A stretch of DNA of 64,000 bases from Ooceraea biroi (Eukaryota; Arthropoda; Insecta; Hymenoptera; Formicidae), in assembly GCF_003672135.1 (NCBI RefSeq), contig NC_039511.1:9264464-9328463 (forward strand), given 5' to 3'. How positions within the stretch are numbered: the stretch's first letter is position 1; every line of letters starts with the position of its first letter. Shown piece after piece: positions 28,301-40,979 of the stretch. The notes beneath the pieces are model-generated. The model saw nothing but the letters and a program-made list of their open reading frames with translations, was not told where the DNA came from and did not search any database. A program made the position numbers and the translations under genes.

Positions 28301-31300
28301 AGGATGCTTATCCGCGAGGAAGGTGGGGACGTAACTTCCTGTTGACTCGGTACCGAGTCCCGTAACGGCGCTGGTTTAACACTAGCACAAATAATGAATC
28401 ACCAAAGATGCCTCGCTGACGATTGTTAGGCGCAACGGGAATCGTTGTTTGATCCAACCTAAGTCTCGGCGGGTGGGAATTTCGGGTAGACTGTAATTAA
28501 GTTTCGTCAGAAAACTTCACGGACACGCAAGCGGGTTCCTTTTCGCATGTAACGAGGGATTGAATTATGTCTGTCGAAGACGATCGTGTCAGAGTAACCG
28601 TGAAGTGGAAATGATGGAGAACGAGAGAGAGAGAAAAGGAGAGAGTGAGTAGGAACGAAAGAGAAAATGTAGAGACAAGGGAAGTCACGAAGTTGGCGAG
28701 AAGGTGAGAAAGGGAAGAGGGAGCAGCAAGTAGACGAAAGTTGAGACGTTGACCAGACGCTGCCGAAACGTCCCCACTTCCCCCTCGTTAATTGATTTCG
28801 TTAACGGCGCAGCCATTAAACCGTAATAACTCGAAGGGTCCTGCCGGGCAGAAATAATCAGCCGCAACCTGGTGGAAGAGGATTCGCCTTTTTCCATTAC
28901 CGGACCGGGAGATTTATCGATCGCGCAAAATGTACGGTCATTCCTTTGTCCTCCCTCGTCTCCCTCCATTCAGCGAGCTGTTTCTCGATGTGGTCTCGAT
29001 AAGGACACATACGTGCTCCTGAAGTGTATTGGGAAACCGGAATAATCAACTTGACTGACATAAAAAAAATGCTCTAAAAACAGGTTGAATCAATTTACGA
29101 GCGCGTAACCGTTAGAAATAAACAGATATTTAGCGTGATGGACTCGCAAATCATGTTGGACACGGGAACTGACTCTCTCGGTCGATTAATACTGACGTAT
29201 TAAACTGCAAAGTTATGCGAGTGGTATATTCGCCTAGGTAACTCGATCAAGACCGATGCTGCAGCGATACGCCGTCGCATGTTAAACAAGTTTCGTATAT
29301 CTACTTCACACGATATTACACTTGGCAAGGATCATAGCCGCGATCGATCTAACGGAATATACGAGAACGAGAGCTCGCTGGTGGAACGCGGAGTGTCTAG
29401 CCTAGTTGCGACGTTTCGGAAACGTGTTGTCGCTAATAGGACACGTTAATTGCACGCGTTGTAACACGGACAGTAACCCCGTGGCGGGTACCTCTCGTCT
29501 ACAGAACTCTTCCTTTGTATCTACGCGAAATTAAATCATCGCAATTAACTCGTTTCCTCAAAAGCAGCGAGCATTTCGTAACCATGCAAAGCAGATAATA
29601 TAATAGATAATAACGATTTACACGCTGTACGTTTGAGCAGGGTAACACGCACACATCGCGCGTCTTGAATAATAAAATTGAAGGAGTAATAAAAAAATGT
29701 GAGAAAAGAAGGGGTAAGCAAGAGGATTGAAAAAAACGACTAATTAAGTATCGAGATTTTTGTGATTTTGCTTCTCTCTTTTAGTACTGCCATATCTCAA
29801 CGCCGTTACAGTTATAGCAAAGAGTAAAGTATACAATTGAAAGCTCTTGAATAGCATTGTTGCGTGCATGATAATCAAGATGCGAATGTCGAATCTATCC
29901 GACAAAAAAAACCGCCAAACAAATCGATCTGTTTGTAGTCCGGACAATTGGCGTAAGCCAAATCGATGCTGATCGCGATAATCCGCGTGCTGTTTACGGC
30001 ACAAAGGCGTGGCGGACGTATCCGCCACATCGACATTTTCGATACAATCTTTTTTACCTGCCCTCCACCTGGTTCCCGTCCGTGAACGATTATCGGAGTT
30101 AATCGAATTCTCGCGCGATACCATCGACTCGCCGGGCAATTTGGGATCGGGTGAACGAACCGAATCGAACGAGAAGTAATTAAACGGTGAGACGTGACGA
30201 CAGAAATTGACGAAACGAGAACAAACGGGCGAACCGGGGATAGGCGAAATCCCAGGTCATCATCCTCCGTCGCGCGCGGTGGTTCTCCAAGGAGAACACG
30301 CGCAGATTCGCCTCGCTCAATTACGATCTAACCCGTTTAGCGAGGCGAACACCGAGGCACGATAAACCGACGCGATAAAATTGCGCCGGTGTTTTCGCGC
30401 GGGCTAAATAATTTATCCTGTCTAATTTCGATCGGGCATCGCGCCGCGATTCGTCTCGGCTCGGCGCGTCTCCTCCGGTGCGCGCGGCCGAGCCGCGACC
30501 TCGGCTTCTATCGCGCTTATACATCTGCCCCGGGGAACTCGGATTTCTCAGCTGGTACCCCAGTGACATACGAGCTAATTAAAGCGAACCGTTTCTAACT
30601 GTACGCGCGATCGTATGATCACGTCCGATCCGAAACGCTCTTTCATTCAGCGCGAATCATGCGCGAGCGCACGCGGCTAGGAATATATTTGTCGCTCCCC
30701 CGCGAGTGATCAAGATACCTCGTTGAGTCTAGACTCTGCAGGGGCATCCTGGATGTATGCAAGGCAAACGCGATCCATCGACCGTCTCGTGTTAATCCTG
30801 CTGCAAGTTTCTTTTTGAGAAATTTATAAGGAATGCAAAATATTTTTCTCGAGTAAAAATTCGTAACGAGAATGTCTTGATTTAGTTATAACTTTTTGTA
30901 GTGATTCGTGTGGTGATTTTTGTGAATTGTATGACAATAAGGATGTTTGTATTATTAATATTCATATATAATAATCTACACTTATCAAGAGAATTTGGAA
31001 ACATTAAAAGAGAGATATATTTAATTTGAACAATCCTTGAATAATTTTCCGCGTGATGTGAATCATTTCGTTCGATGTGGAAGTATCGAAGGATGCCGGA
31101 TCGGAGAAATCGAGTTATGTTAAAGGAAACGAGTCGTATTTATTTTATTCGGCCTCGTTCCGCCGGCATTCCAGACGAGGTCGATATCGCGATCGGCAAA
31201 ACGCACGTTGTTATACAACACGCCGTCCTTGAAACGCATAATACGCCTCCGCGTCTTACGTCCGTTTCACCTTCGCGCGGATCGACTTTCTTTATTACGT

Positions 31301-32867
31301 GCGGAATCCACCAACTACGCCGCACCGGAAGCAGAAATCTGTCAAACGACATTGTCGAAAGAAGCATCGTCATTAGAAAATTGATTGAAAGCGCTGAGAG
31401 TAAGCAAATTACTCGACAATTTGTTAATTAATCTATTATTAACGTAATTAATTTCTATTCATGCTAATGCAACTCAGTCCGGTTTACTAATTAATTTTGA
31501 TATGCATCACATCAACATCGATTAAAATTGATTTAATGCAAGCCAATTCTGTATGCGACAGATTTCTATCGCGTATAAAATAATAATTTAGAATGTGAAC
31601 GAGAAGCAGCTAACGCCTGAATTATTAAATCGAGAAATCCAGACTTATTTAACCATTTATTTCCAGAATTATTTAACAACTACAGGTCGAGATTATTTAG
31701 CTGTTCCTCGCATCGGTAATATGCTGCAGACGGCACATCGTGTTTCCCAGAATAGACTACGTTAAATTGCACATATAATGGCAAGCGAGAAAGTATTTCG
31801 AGAGGCGCGGTATCTATGAAATCACATTTTATTAATCGATGGAATATTAGATATTCCTACTCGGAGGCGGTTTTCCTTATTCTCCTCTCGCGTGGCGTAT
31901 AACAGATTGCACACTACGATCGTGGCATGTAACGATGCAGACGTGCGTCCTGTAACGATCATTACATCGTGACGCCTACGTCTCGATCCCGCGCGTGCCA
32001 CGTCCAGTCGATTCATCGCCGGTGTTATCGCGCGATGCGACGCGGTAACAAGGTGAACGTCCAACGCACAAGGAAGTATTCCACCTTTTCTTCCTCTCGT
32101 TATTTACTTTTACACACAAAAGCGGGAACGGCACCGACGCCGACGGTCTGGACGACCGCGTTCCTCTTCGCGCACGGTTCGGCGAGACGCGATATAAATC
32201 GAATTAACAACGGACAACGGCCGCTATAGGCGGAGCAAATTGAGTAACGGGCTTTGATCGTGCATTGTTACAAGCAGAAACCCGAATACTCTGCCTTTTT
32301 GTGACGTCTGAACACAGTGTATCGTAACTTCAAATGGTTCCTTGAATACATTTAACAGAGGTTTCTTCTCAATAAGAAAAATAAAAATAAATGACAAGTC
32401 AAATGTTTCTTTTTATGATGATAAATATTTAAGTATAAATAAGAATTTCTATTTAATTTCCAGCAGATATTACATTTACGCAAACATTACGTTCTCATTT
32501 CAGGTTTGGTGAAAGCAGCGAAGTTGGCAGACAATTAACGTGATTGATGAGTTATATGTATGTGTATTAATATATTTTCGCAGCGAGGGATGCAATTCAT
32601 TTATAATCCGAGGGGATAAACACGAGGGGACGATATTCGATAGGGGAACTTTTCTCATTCGTCGTGGAAAAACGCGATTATGATACCGATCGACACGCGC
32701 CGTCTCGCTGGTCGTCGAATAAAACGCCATCGAAAAATCGCCGAGATTTACGCGCACTGCTACCCCGCAGATACCAACTCAACTCGTCGCGACGACGTCT
32801 AAAAGCTCCCTTATTAAGTCGGTTGCAGGGCAGCAGGCGACCCGGCTGACAGTCAATTACTTTCGAC

Positions 32868-33254
32868 ATGGATGTTCCAGCTGCAACAGCGTCCAACGCC
32901 AACTTGTCCTCTCGGCTGCCGGTACCACCCCTCGTATCGCATCCCGTGTCGCATTCCCGCGGTATTTATCGTCACCCGCGACTCGACCTCTCGCATTTTC
33001 GCCCAGGTTTTCCACCGAGAAGATCAAGATCGTACGGCACGGCAAGTCTGAAAGAGCCACAGCCATTACAACAAACGAGCGGTCCCAACATTGTATTCCG
33101 CACGGGAGGCAATGCTAACGCTATCATCAATATAAGAGTCCAGTCTTATCGTGGACAAACCGCCCTCCGAGAGAAGAGTCCGGAGATCCGGCTTTCCGAG
33201 GTGGACGATAAGAACGCTTTAGCATCGCCGCCACGTACACACGTAAATTCATGA
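32868..33254 (+). CDS. Unrecognised 128-codon open frame, possible small gene
   Basis: An ATG (context CGACATGG) opens 128 codons ending in TGA; an in-frame TGA lies 19-21 bases upstream of the ATG, so the start is fixed unless splicing intervenes. I do not recognise a family. The N-terminal half is proline, serine and arginine rich (PVPPLVSHPVSHSR, PPRRSRSYG); the C-terminal half has ordinary composition (SPEIRLSEVDDKNALASPP). No signal peptide or membrane segment is evident. A candidate AATAAA follows at 33503-33508, about 250 bases past the stop, as expected for a compact gene. An antisense frame across 32857-33066 is also open, which weakens the case. A donor-like CAC|GTAAAT near the end could make it an exon instead. 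Confidence 0.33.
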   Translation: MDVPAATASNANLSSRLPVPPLVSHPVSHSRGIYRHPRLDLSHFRPGFPPRRSRSYGTASLKEPQPLQQTSGPNIVFRTGGNANAIINIRVQSYRGQTALREKSPEIRLSEVDDKNALASPPRTHVNS

Positions 33255-33502
33255 TCGTGCGCGTGCGACCGCTCGCTGGTGCACCGACTCACCCTGCACG
33301 CGCGGTTCGCATTGCACGATTCGCCATTTCTACGTATTCTGCTTTTACGACCGAGGCCTGATCGACCAATCGCCTATTCGGACGTTCATCGTCCGGCGCG
33401 TACTCGATCCCATCGAGAGTTTATATCGAGATCTTTGTCTATCCTCTGTTTTCAGCCTCCATTTGAATAGATATTGGCGTTGCCCTTCCTACAGAGATGA
33501 GA

Positions 33503-33508
33503 AATAAA
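33503..33508 (+). terminator. AATAAA downstream of the 32868-33254 frame
   Basis: An exact polyadenylation hexamer at a plausible distance from the stop codon. It could be chance in insect DNA. Confidence 0.25.
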
Positions 33509-34078
33509 ACGAGGATAAGCGAAACTTCGGCAACTGAACTGGCATGCGTCTTGATTATCAAACTTTTTGGTGTGCATGTGCGGAACCTGCAATGCGAGCC
33601 TTCGATAAGGCTCGCCAGTATGTTTTCCTCCTTGTTTCGTACTCGTACTCGTGTTTGTTCTTGAAGCTTAAGTTTTTCCGTTCAAGATATCGAATCGTGT
33701 TCTTCCAACAGCGTGCATCGTTAACGCGACGACGTATTTCAGCTTTCTTATTCTTTTACGATAATCGCGTGTCTTTCAGTTAGTTAGGAGCCTGTTTAGG
33801 ATTAGTTAGAGACTTGCTTGCTTGACTCTATATCGCCGTTATCGAGTTAATGTCCCGGGCTTCTTAATTAACTTTATGTATCCATTCCGCCATTTTCACG
33901 ATACTTATATATATATCTTATCACGATGCTAATATCAGCTTAATTAGTTTAATGAACCTTGCTACAGAGTAATCAATAGATTCCCTTCCTCTTTTCCCTT
34001 ACTCTACCTCCGTCTCTTCGTTGGTGTGCTAGCACTTTAGCAATTAAAAGATTCCTTCCTAGCGATCCAAAGATGAGA

Positions 34079-34082
<4 letters not shown>

Positions 34083-34109
<27 letters not shown>
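34083..34109. repeat. GA microsatellite
   Basis: About thirteen uninterrupted GA units at the start of an open GC-rich segment. Confidence 0.95.
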
Positions 34110-34761
34110 CAAGGGGAATGGAGACGGAGGAGTTTGCTGCGCGCGTATACCGATATTATGACGGCAAATATAGCGCGAGTGTGATGTATGATGCAATTGG
34201 TCGTTCGACACAGGATGCACGCGGAGATGGGGTGGCGGAGGGTGGGATACGTCCCTTCTCGGTCCGCCAAATAATTGATGCATGTTCGAGCCTCCGCAGG
34301 GTTCAACGGATAATGATGGGGGTCCGGACTCTGCCTGGGCTCCCCGGGATCCGCAGTTGCATTCTGCGTCTCCCCCTGCCCGCTGCGCATCTGCCCCCGT
34401 CCCCCTCTGATCACGACTACAGACGTAAACTTCCTTCATCCTTCGGCAGGAGCGAAGCCGGAGGCCGGGGGATCTTCTACCACTATAAACTAAATTGGAA
34501 TCTCCCCGCAAAACGGATCGCTGTGATTGGTACCGTCACGATCGCCCGACCGGCAAATATTCCAAACGGAACTATCGTAATCTTATCCTTTCCTACAGAA
34601 TAATTTCGGGAAATTTGTCAGCCGTTATTAAACATCTGGATGCGAGTGTCATGTGCTAGCGAGAATTGAGGCGTTTAAAATGGCAACCAATAAAATTCCA
34701 ATGAATGGGTAATGAATGAATAAGATTCTTGCGATTAATTCGACAATATTAAGAAAGCTTT

Positions 34762-34797
34762 TATTACAACGTATTACATATACATATTACAACGTAT
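34762..34797. repeat. 13-bp direct repeat near the mariner fossil
   Basis: TATTACAACGTAT occurs twice with a 10-base spacer. Confidence 0.8.
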
Positions 34798-34859
34798 GTT
34801 TTGCGATAAACATAAACTTACATAAATGTCAATATTTATTTCAATATTAATTCCTCTTA

Positions 34860-35069
34860 TTAATTCGAGTAACGAATGTTAATTCTTGTCCGATAAATTT
34901 TTTCTTTCAACATTCCCCACAGATAAAAATCTAGCGGGGTAATTTGGTACCACGCATATATTTCTGTATTCTGCACCACGCATATTCTTCTCCAGCAAAT
35001 TACTATCGACAGGCAAATATGATCAATCGACAGTGCATTTTCACCGCAGCGCAGGCAAAATTCGTGCAA
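34860..35069 (-). mobile_element. Tc1/mariner-type transposase fossil
   Basis: The minus strand encodes ITPLDFYLWGMLKEKIYRTR near 34950-34880. This matches the conserved block around the third catalytic acid of mariner-like transposases (typically SPDLTPLDFFLWGYLK), which is very common in insect genomes. The residues upstream do not match the expected WPPR segment, and the frame stops soon after. Only a short C-terminal piece remains, in an AT-rich setting with a 13-bp direct repeat nearby (34762-34797). It is a non-functional relic. Confidence 0.6.
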
Positions 35070-35329
35070 TCTAAAAATAGCGAGTCCACGAGGAACACGG
35101 ACGTGCGTTACGCTCCATCGTTCAAATGCCCGTCGATATACGTATTAGCATTCCGCCGGCAATCGCGCGAGGTATTTCGATAATTCGCCGGAGACGTGTC
35201 GCCGATCGTGATCGGCGAGCGAATTCGCGAAACCGGGTGAGCAGTATCGGGCACCGATGGTGTCCCACGCAACATCGGTGTCACCGGAGAGATTCCTCCG
35301 TTTCTATGCCCACATAATATATCTCCCTT

Positions 35330-35351
35330 CGCGCGCGCGCTCGCTCGCTCG
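35330..35351. repeat. CG/GCTC repeat
   Basis: CG dinucleotides running into GCTC units. Confidence 0.85.
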
Positions 35352-36104
35352 GGAAAACAGCGACAGATATATCTGCGAAACGCAGCCAGAATATCTTTCT
35401 CTTCGGCGTGTTTATAACACCGTATAAAATACGGAAATACCAATTACACTCGCGTCTAAAAACTCCGCTTTTCGCGATCAAAGTCGCGGAAGAACGCGAT
35501 ATTAATCGCGATAAATGTAATAATAATAATGGATTCATAACACCTGTATTTTTCCCGTAATAAATTGCGTGTTATAAAAATATTTAAGTCCTCTTAATTA
35601 CGTTACACTCCTTCGCTCTGCGCTTAGAAAGCTTCGGGGGGTGTCTTATACTTAAAAGCAGTTCGTTAAAAATAATTGAAGAACTTATCACTTCCTTGAT
35701 CGATTCGTCGGGCGAGAAGAGGGGCACGAGGGGGTCCTCCGTAATGTCCTCCGTGCATCTCCGTGTAAAAGCGACTCTAACGCATTCTCCGTTACGACTA
35801 TATATACCGCGATTCGCAAGCTCGCCGCAATAATTAATCGAATAATGGCATGGAAATATTGCAATAGGGATTTTTTGCAGCAGAGGAGGTCGGCGACCCC
35901 GTGGCTCATCGAGAACCCCAAACGTACGTACATATATGCATGTATATGCATACGTATCGTGTACGCGCGACGTATGTTCACACGTACACCTACGTAGAGT
36001 GTCAGTATCACCGCGCGAGAATGTCGAATGGAATTACGTCAAGAGAAGATATCCTACTCTGTGTGTTGGCGCGGGTTTACCGTTTTGCGTTCGAGTCGAG
36101 CACC

Positions 36105-36127
36105 TCTTCTTCTTCTTCTTCTTCTTC
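36105..36127. repeat. CTT microsatellite
   Basis: Seven to eight CTT units. Confidence 0.95.
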
Positions 36128-37188
36128 ACCTCCGCGCGGCGCGGCGGCTCAAAGGTTAGAAACGCACTGACCCATGCGTGTCACCGTTATTCCCATTGAT
36201 TTTTCTCCTCGAAAATCCCCAGAGCGTGCGATCGGGCGGGTAGTGTCTCTCCTTCTCTTTCATTCTGTCTCTGTCTCTTCCTCCTGGCGACGTCAACACG
36301 TAGGAATCGAATTGGCGAGTTCGAAACGCTCGCTCGTTCGCCGAAGAGGAAGATGCACGTCATTACCTTATGTAGTACATGGGAAGTGACGGAGAGCCGT
36401 TCTCCAGCGGTTCCAGCTACCGTATTTGCATGATTGACGGACTCCTCGCGGGGAGAGAGAAAGCCGGACAGAAAGAAGCCGGAGAAAGAAAGAAAATGGA
36501 AGAGAGAAGGAGCTCATGATAATCCTCCATCGATGAATGAAGGTACGGACGGCTGCGTTCTGTCCTATTTGTCCCGATGCGCGTACTTATTAATGTTGTT
36601 ACGGCCTTAATCACAGTTGCTGCCAGTTTAATCTCCAGTGTAATTCTGGATTTCCCTTCTGGCTGCGCGCGATTGATTAACCGCGCGGAAGTCGCTACCA
36701 ATCTGTCTCCCGCTCGTCTTCAGGGAGCGATGGATACGGCGCAACACGTCGCGGACGCCCCGAGGCGGCGAGGTTGCGAGCGTCAAAGCCGCAGCTCCAG
36801 CAGCCGCATTAGCGCAATCGGAACTGATACAATTACGTTCAAATCTTGTCATTATGATCCGCCCAGGAGCTCGTCGCTCCGCCCCGCGGTAACATTGTGC
36901 GAGTCAAGAATCTCCCTAAGACCATTATTAATCCAACTCGCTGCGTTAATAATACCGAGCGTACAATAGCCGGCTCGTTCGCGATTCTCCTTCGATTCCT
37001 CCGGACGTTTCCTTCTCCCGAGGATCTCCATCAATCCCAATCCCCGTGTACGAGGGAACCGCGTCTGTTCACGATTAAATTACCGATCAACTTGCGACTC
37101 GCAGTACGCGCGTACCGCGCGAGGCTCGCGACTTAAGGCAGAATGAATCAGAGGGTCGGTCTGCGGCACTCCTCCTCGGGAGGAGACC

Positions 37189-37437
37189 ATGCAAACACAG
37201 AGAGAGGCGGTCCCTCCGTCGAGACGATTCACCGGCGATATTATCGAGACGGTACAGACCCGGCAACCCTCCCTTAGAGTCGAGACGTTCCATCCCCTCG
37301 CAGTGGCGGCGGCGGCGGCGATGGCAGCGAGGGTGGATTGCGACGTTAGGATCGATCTGGCACTGGTTGTCGCGGCATTGCACGCGCGAACGCTCCTCTC
37401 GAGCGCATCGACCGTGCCGACGACGAAGCGCCCTTGG
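37189..37437 (+). CDS. Candidate first coding exon (ATG to splice donor)
   Basis: ATG at 37189 opens 83 codons that reach CCTTGG|GTAAGC in phase 0. The middle is hydrophobic and alanine rich (LAVAAAAAMAARV, then DLALVVAALHARTLLSSAS), partly because of a GCG repeat at 37307-37320. The frame continues past the donor to TGA at about 37500, so without splicing it would be 103 codons. Open antisense frames cover the same DNA, which is typical of CpG-rich sequence here. No family is recognised and no second exon was identified. Confidence 0.18.
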
Positions 37438-39265
37438 GTAAGCTCCCGGCTTCTCCTTGCCTTACGCCCCGTCAAATTGAATCTTGATACACTCGGTTGA
37501 CCGCCCCCGCCGCTGCCTCTAATCCAGCTCTTATGGAGGACGAGGATCCCATCGAGTGCTTACGTAGCTCGAGCCTCGGGAATCCCTCGCGTTTGCTATC
37601 TTAAGACGCGACGCTGGTAGCAGCGCGACGCCCCGGAGACAAACCGTCTGACTAAACTCGCGATGCAACTCGTGTACAACGAACAGCTCTTATCGAATTT
37701 CAGCCCGGGAAAGGGAGAATATGTAATTGGCGTGAAATAGTCAGCTGTTTCCTGAATGACTATTAACTATTATAGGTACGCTAAAAAGATCTTTTCATGG
37801 TAGATCCCTTGCGCAATTTTCAGTAGGATATTAGGAAAACTCGTTATAATCTTTTTGTTTTTTATTTTATAAATAGGTTTTGCGTAAATAAATCTCGAAT
37901 TAAAAATTTGCTCAATTAATTTAATTCGAAATCAATTGAAGGATATGCATATGGATGAACGCTCATCATTTGGAGAGATCAATTTGAAATCTGTCACTGA
38001 AATGTCGAGTACTTTTGAGCCTCTCTGTAGATGCGCGTACGTACAGTAGTAGTTTCTACGATAGGTTTCATCGAACTTGGGTGTTTCCGTGGCCGTGGTA
38101 TGACTTAATGTATCGATCGGCTTAGCTACACGCGGCGGAATCCAGCGGAATATTTTAACGATACAGATGTAGTTAGACTGCAATGTTCCGGGCATCTTAA
38201 GCGCGCGAGTTTGTCTCGAACGTCTCTTCCGGGCCTTCTTCTCAAGGCTGTCGCTCTACCGTGGCTCGCCGGCGCGGATACCGTTAACCGGCGAGTTTTA
38301 CCGGCCCGGAGACACGTAACCGTCTAATAACATTAATAACGAGAAATGCCTCGTAGGTGGTCGTAGAGACCGTAAAGGGAGATTTTCATAGATTAGTTCG
38401 ATCAGGGAAGAGTATAGGTATGCCGCGCCAAAGTGTCATTACGCGTAAGTGCGGCATGCATCATGCGATTACGGTTGCGATGTCAGGCAGTAAGGAAACG
38501 ATACTCCCAAGCGACTTCAATTAAATTACCGCCGATATAGGCAACGGCGAATCCGATATTCAATATTCGCGCAGAAATTGCGAGTTATTATCTCGACACG
38601 TACCTTACGGCCGTCGAAGACGGCGGGAGCGACGGGGCGGGAGAGACGAAATTACTTTTGTCGGCAAAGTCGCGCAGCCGAGGTGCGTATGTTGGCTTTT
38701 CGGAAGGTAAGGGTCCAGTTTCGTTTCGGCTGCATCAGATTTCTCGGGTTCAATCTCCTTTTTACCGCGACTAATAAACTTGAAGACATCAAACGCGCAG
38801 AAAAGGAAGAGATAAGACTCTGGTGTGTCTCATCCTTTCGAAAAAAAACAAATAATCTATTACAAATTATCAAGTCGGCAATATATCTTACAAGCATACG
38901 CATGTAGAAGATGCGAAACTATAATATATAATAACGGAGAAATTGTGCTAATATCGCTGTTTGATATATAGCTATACGAAAATATAGATGACATTAGGTT
39001 TCATCAAGATTCCATTAAGTCTGAAGAAATTTCGGCTCATAGATCAGTTTTGTTAGGACGTAGAATTAGGAAGCCTGTTTTTTAAGTCGCTAATTCATCT
39101 TGGCGAGCTTAGCTAGAACTCTGAACGGGATTGCTGCAACGGCACACTCGGCCAATCTAAACAAGCGCAGACAACTCGCGAGCGTTGTCATGCAGGGCCC
39201 GTTGGGTCCGTACCTTCACGCGCGATTGCCCGGCAGATATCCCTTCTACCTGGGTCCGCTTCTTC

Positions 39266-39309
39266 GTTCGCGCGCGCACGCACGCATGCACGCGTGTACG
39301 CGTGTACGG
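39266..39309. repeat. GC/ACGC and ACGCGTGT repeat cluster
   Basis: Alternating purine-pyrimidine units rich in CG and GTAC; potentially Z-DNA forming. Confidence 0.8.
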
Positions 39310-40659
39310 AACGCACGCAAGCCTCGTGAGAACGGCGCTCGTGCGTTCTCCCGATCCTATTGGCGCCACACCGTGCCGCGACTCGGCGCGAAAAAAGAAG
39401 AGGAAACGCGCGGAGCGCGCGACAAATTTCTGCGCTTCTCATTGTGTGCGCTTGAAAACTGTAAATTGCACGTAATGCACGGCATACATAAAGTTGATAA
39501 TTGAGTGAAAATTTATATGAATATATAGTGTATACGTATGATAATGCAATATAAATTTAATGCACATACAAAATACTCGTAGGTGAAATACATTTCTCCG
39601 AATTTCACTCTTTTATATAATTTCCAGGAAGGTGCGTAGAATATTTTAGTTTGATAAACAACTGTAGAGATTTATGTCATTGTCAAATTGCTCATGTGCT
39701 TACAGATAGGACACAATCCTCTCACAAATAAATTACGCTAAATGCATGTCAAATTTTTAACAACGTGTGTGCATTATGAAACATGCTTACTTCCTCCCCA
39801 TAAATATTAAACGGCAAATACGGAAAGACGCTCAAATATCGATTTTCTTCTTAATATCGCCCCTTGCAGAATACTTGCTCAACCATCTGTCGTGCATTCT
39901 GTGTGCTCAGCCTTTACAAAAGGCAGACGATATTCGAATCTTTCCCCATACATCAGTTTCGCGATTGCGCACATATTGATACGTTAACGTCGCTATTGAT
40001 CCGCGTACCAGCTAGTTATTAAGTAGCGTATATCGGATCCGATACGCGCATCTATCGTGCGTGCAAATGTGCGTTACACGCACGCACGCACACATTTACA
40101 GGAATAGTTTCGCGCACTTAATACGAGGCGGTCCAGGCTGGTTTCGATGTTTGTTGCACAATACCATTACGTGTGAACGAATTGACCACCTGGCCAATAT
40201 AAATAAATAACGGTCATTGGTATGCGGAACGTGCGAAGCCGCTTACGTGATCGATTGCCCGACGCGAACGAGTCGTTTCACGTGTGTACAGTAATCGGTC
40301 CGTAATCGTCCGGCAGGATCACGCGCATACGTACACGCCCGTTTGATTCGCCGCAAGAATTTAACCCTCCCATGCATTCGGCTCTCATACGGGGATGCAT
40401 TCAAATGTCCTCCGCGTGGCAGTTAAAAATAATACGTGTACATGCGTTCTTACCTGCGCGGACTGCTCAATCAGAATTTCAGATTCGCTCAAAATTCTGC
40501 GCGCTCCTAAAAATGCGGAACTGCAACGAGCGGAGGATCTACTCTCCCTATTTCCTTTGCGACCATGCGATATAAAAATTTCGTATAGAAATTGGTCCAC
40601 ACTGCAGTGTGAAAATAGTCGAAAACAAAAATCTCACATCCGCGATACTGATGTATTCG

Positions 40660-40764
40660 ATGATAATCACGCGTACATTTCTTTCTCGAGATAAAATATG
40701 CTCCTTCTAGCGGGTCAATTTGGTTCCCGTAATTCATAAGTGGAATCGATCCTACATTCCACAA
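40660..40764 (-). mobile_element. Possible second mariner-like fossil
   Basis: The minus strand reads GNQIDPLEGAYF, which could be a decayed SPDLTPLDFFLW block. At DNA level, about 22 bases around CCAAATTGACCCGCTAGA align with CCAAATTACCCCGCTAGA of the relic at 34.9 kb with about four mismatches. The rest has diverged beyond recognition, so common origin is an inference. Confidence 0.3.
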
Positions 40765-40979
40765 TTACACGTCGATCGGGTTCAATTCCATTAGCCAGCT
40801 AGCCCAACATCAATTCGATCGATTTCGTGGGAAATCGTATGAGGCGGACGAATGATTTACCGCACCGCGGACGAGTCAATTTTCGTAGTGAATCACCGGC
40901 TAAATGGTCAATCAAACGTAACGTTACGAGAGGTGTACAGAACGTACGATGATCGCGTGTTCGCGCGGTTAAAATCGGG

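Larger units (their letters stand above)
13988..32867. other. Gene-poor stretch, nothing recognised
   Basis: No conserved domain is seen on either strand. CpG-rich segments (about 15000-15800, 16400-17100, 21100-22100, 23350-24100, 30200-30700) alternate with AT-rich ones (about 15800-16080, 17800-18300, 22320-22600, 26640-26990, 30800-31080, 31430-31720). A long pyrimidine tract at 14950-15045 precedes repeat-derived frames ending near 15190-15230; I could not decide whether that is an exon. Confidence 0.7.
33509..40979. other. Gene-poor stretch with mariner fossils
   Basis: Apart from the weak exon candidate at 37189 and the transposase relics, no feature is supported. The GC-rich segment 34130-34480 is open in several frames on both strands with plausible composition in each, so no frame can be chosen. 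Confidence 0.65.

Noticed and set aside
29744..29870. Signal-peptide-like minus-strand tail (MLFKSFQLYTLLFAITVTAL).
   Set aside because: Only about 37 codons with no cysteines or processed peptide pattern; the longer frame has no family.
34059..34603. Overlapping 125-176 codon frames on both strands.
   Set aside because: Several frames look equally plausible, so none is preferred; one starts inside the GA microsatellite.
37973..37996. Resemblance to the bantam microRNA (GAGATCA...TTTGAAA).
   Set aside because: Bantam is almost invariant in insects; here several bases differ, including inside the mature sequence, and no complementary arm is present.
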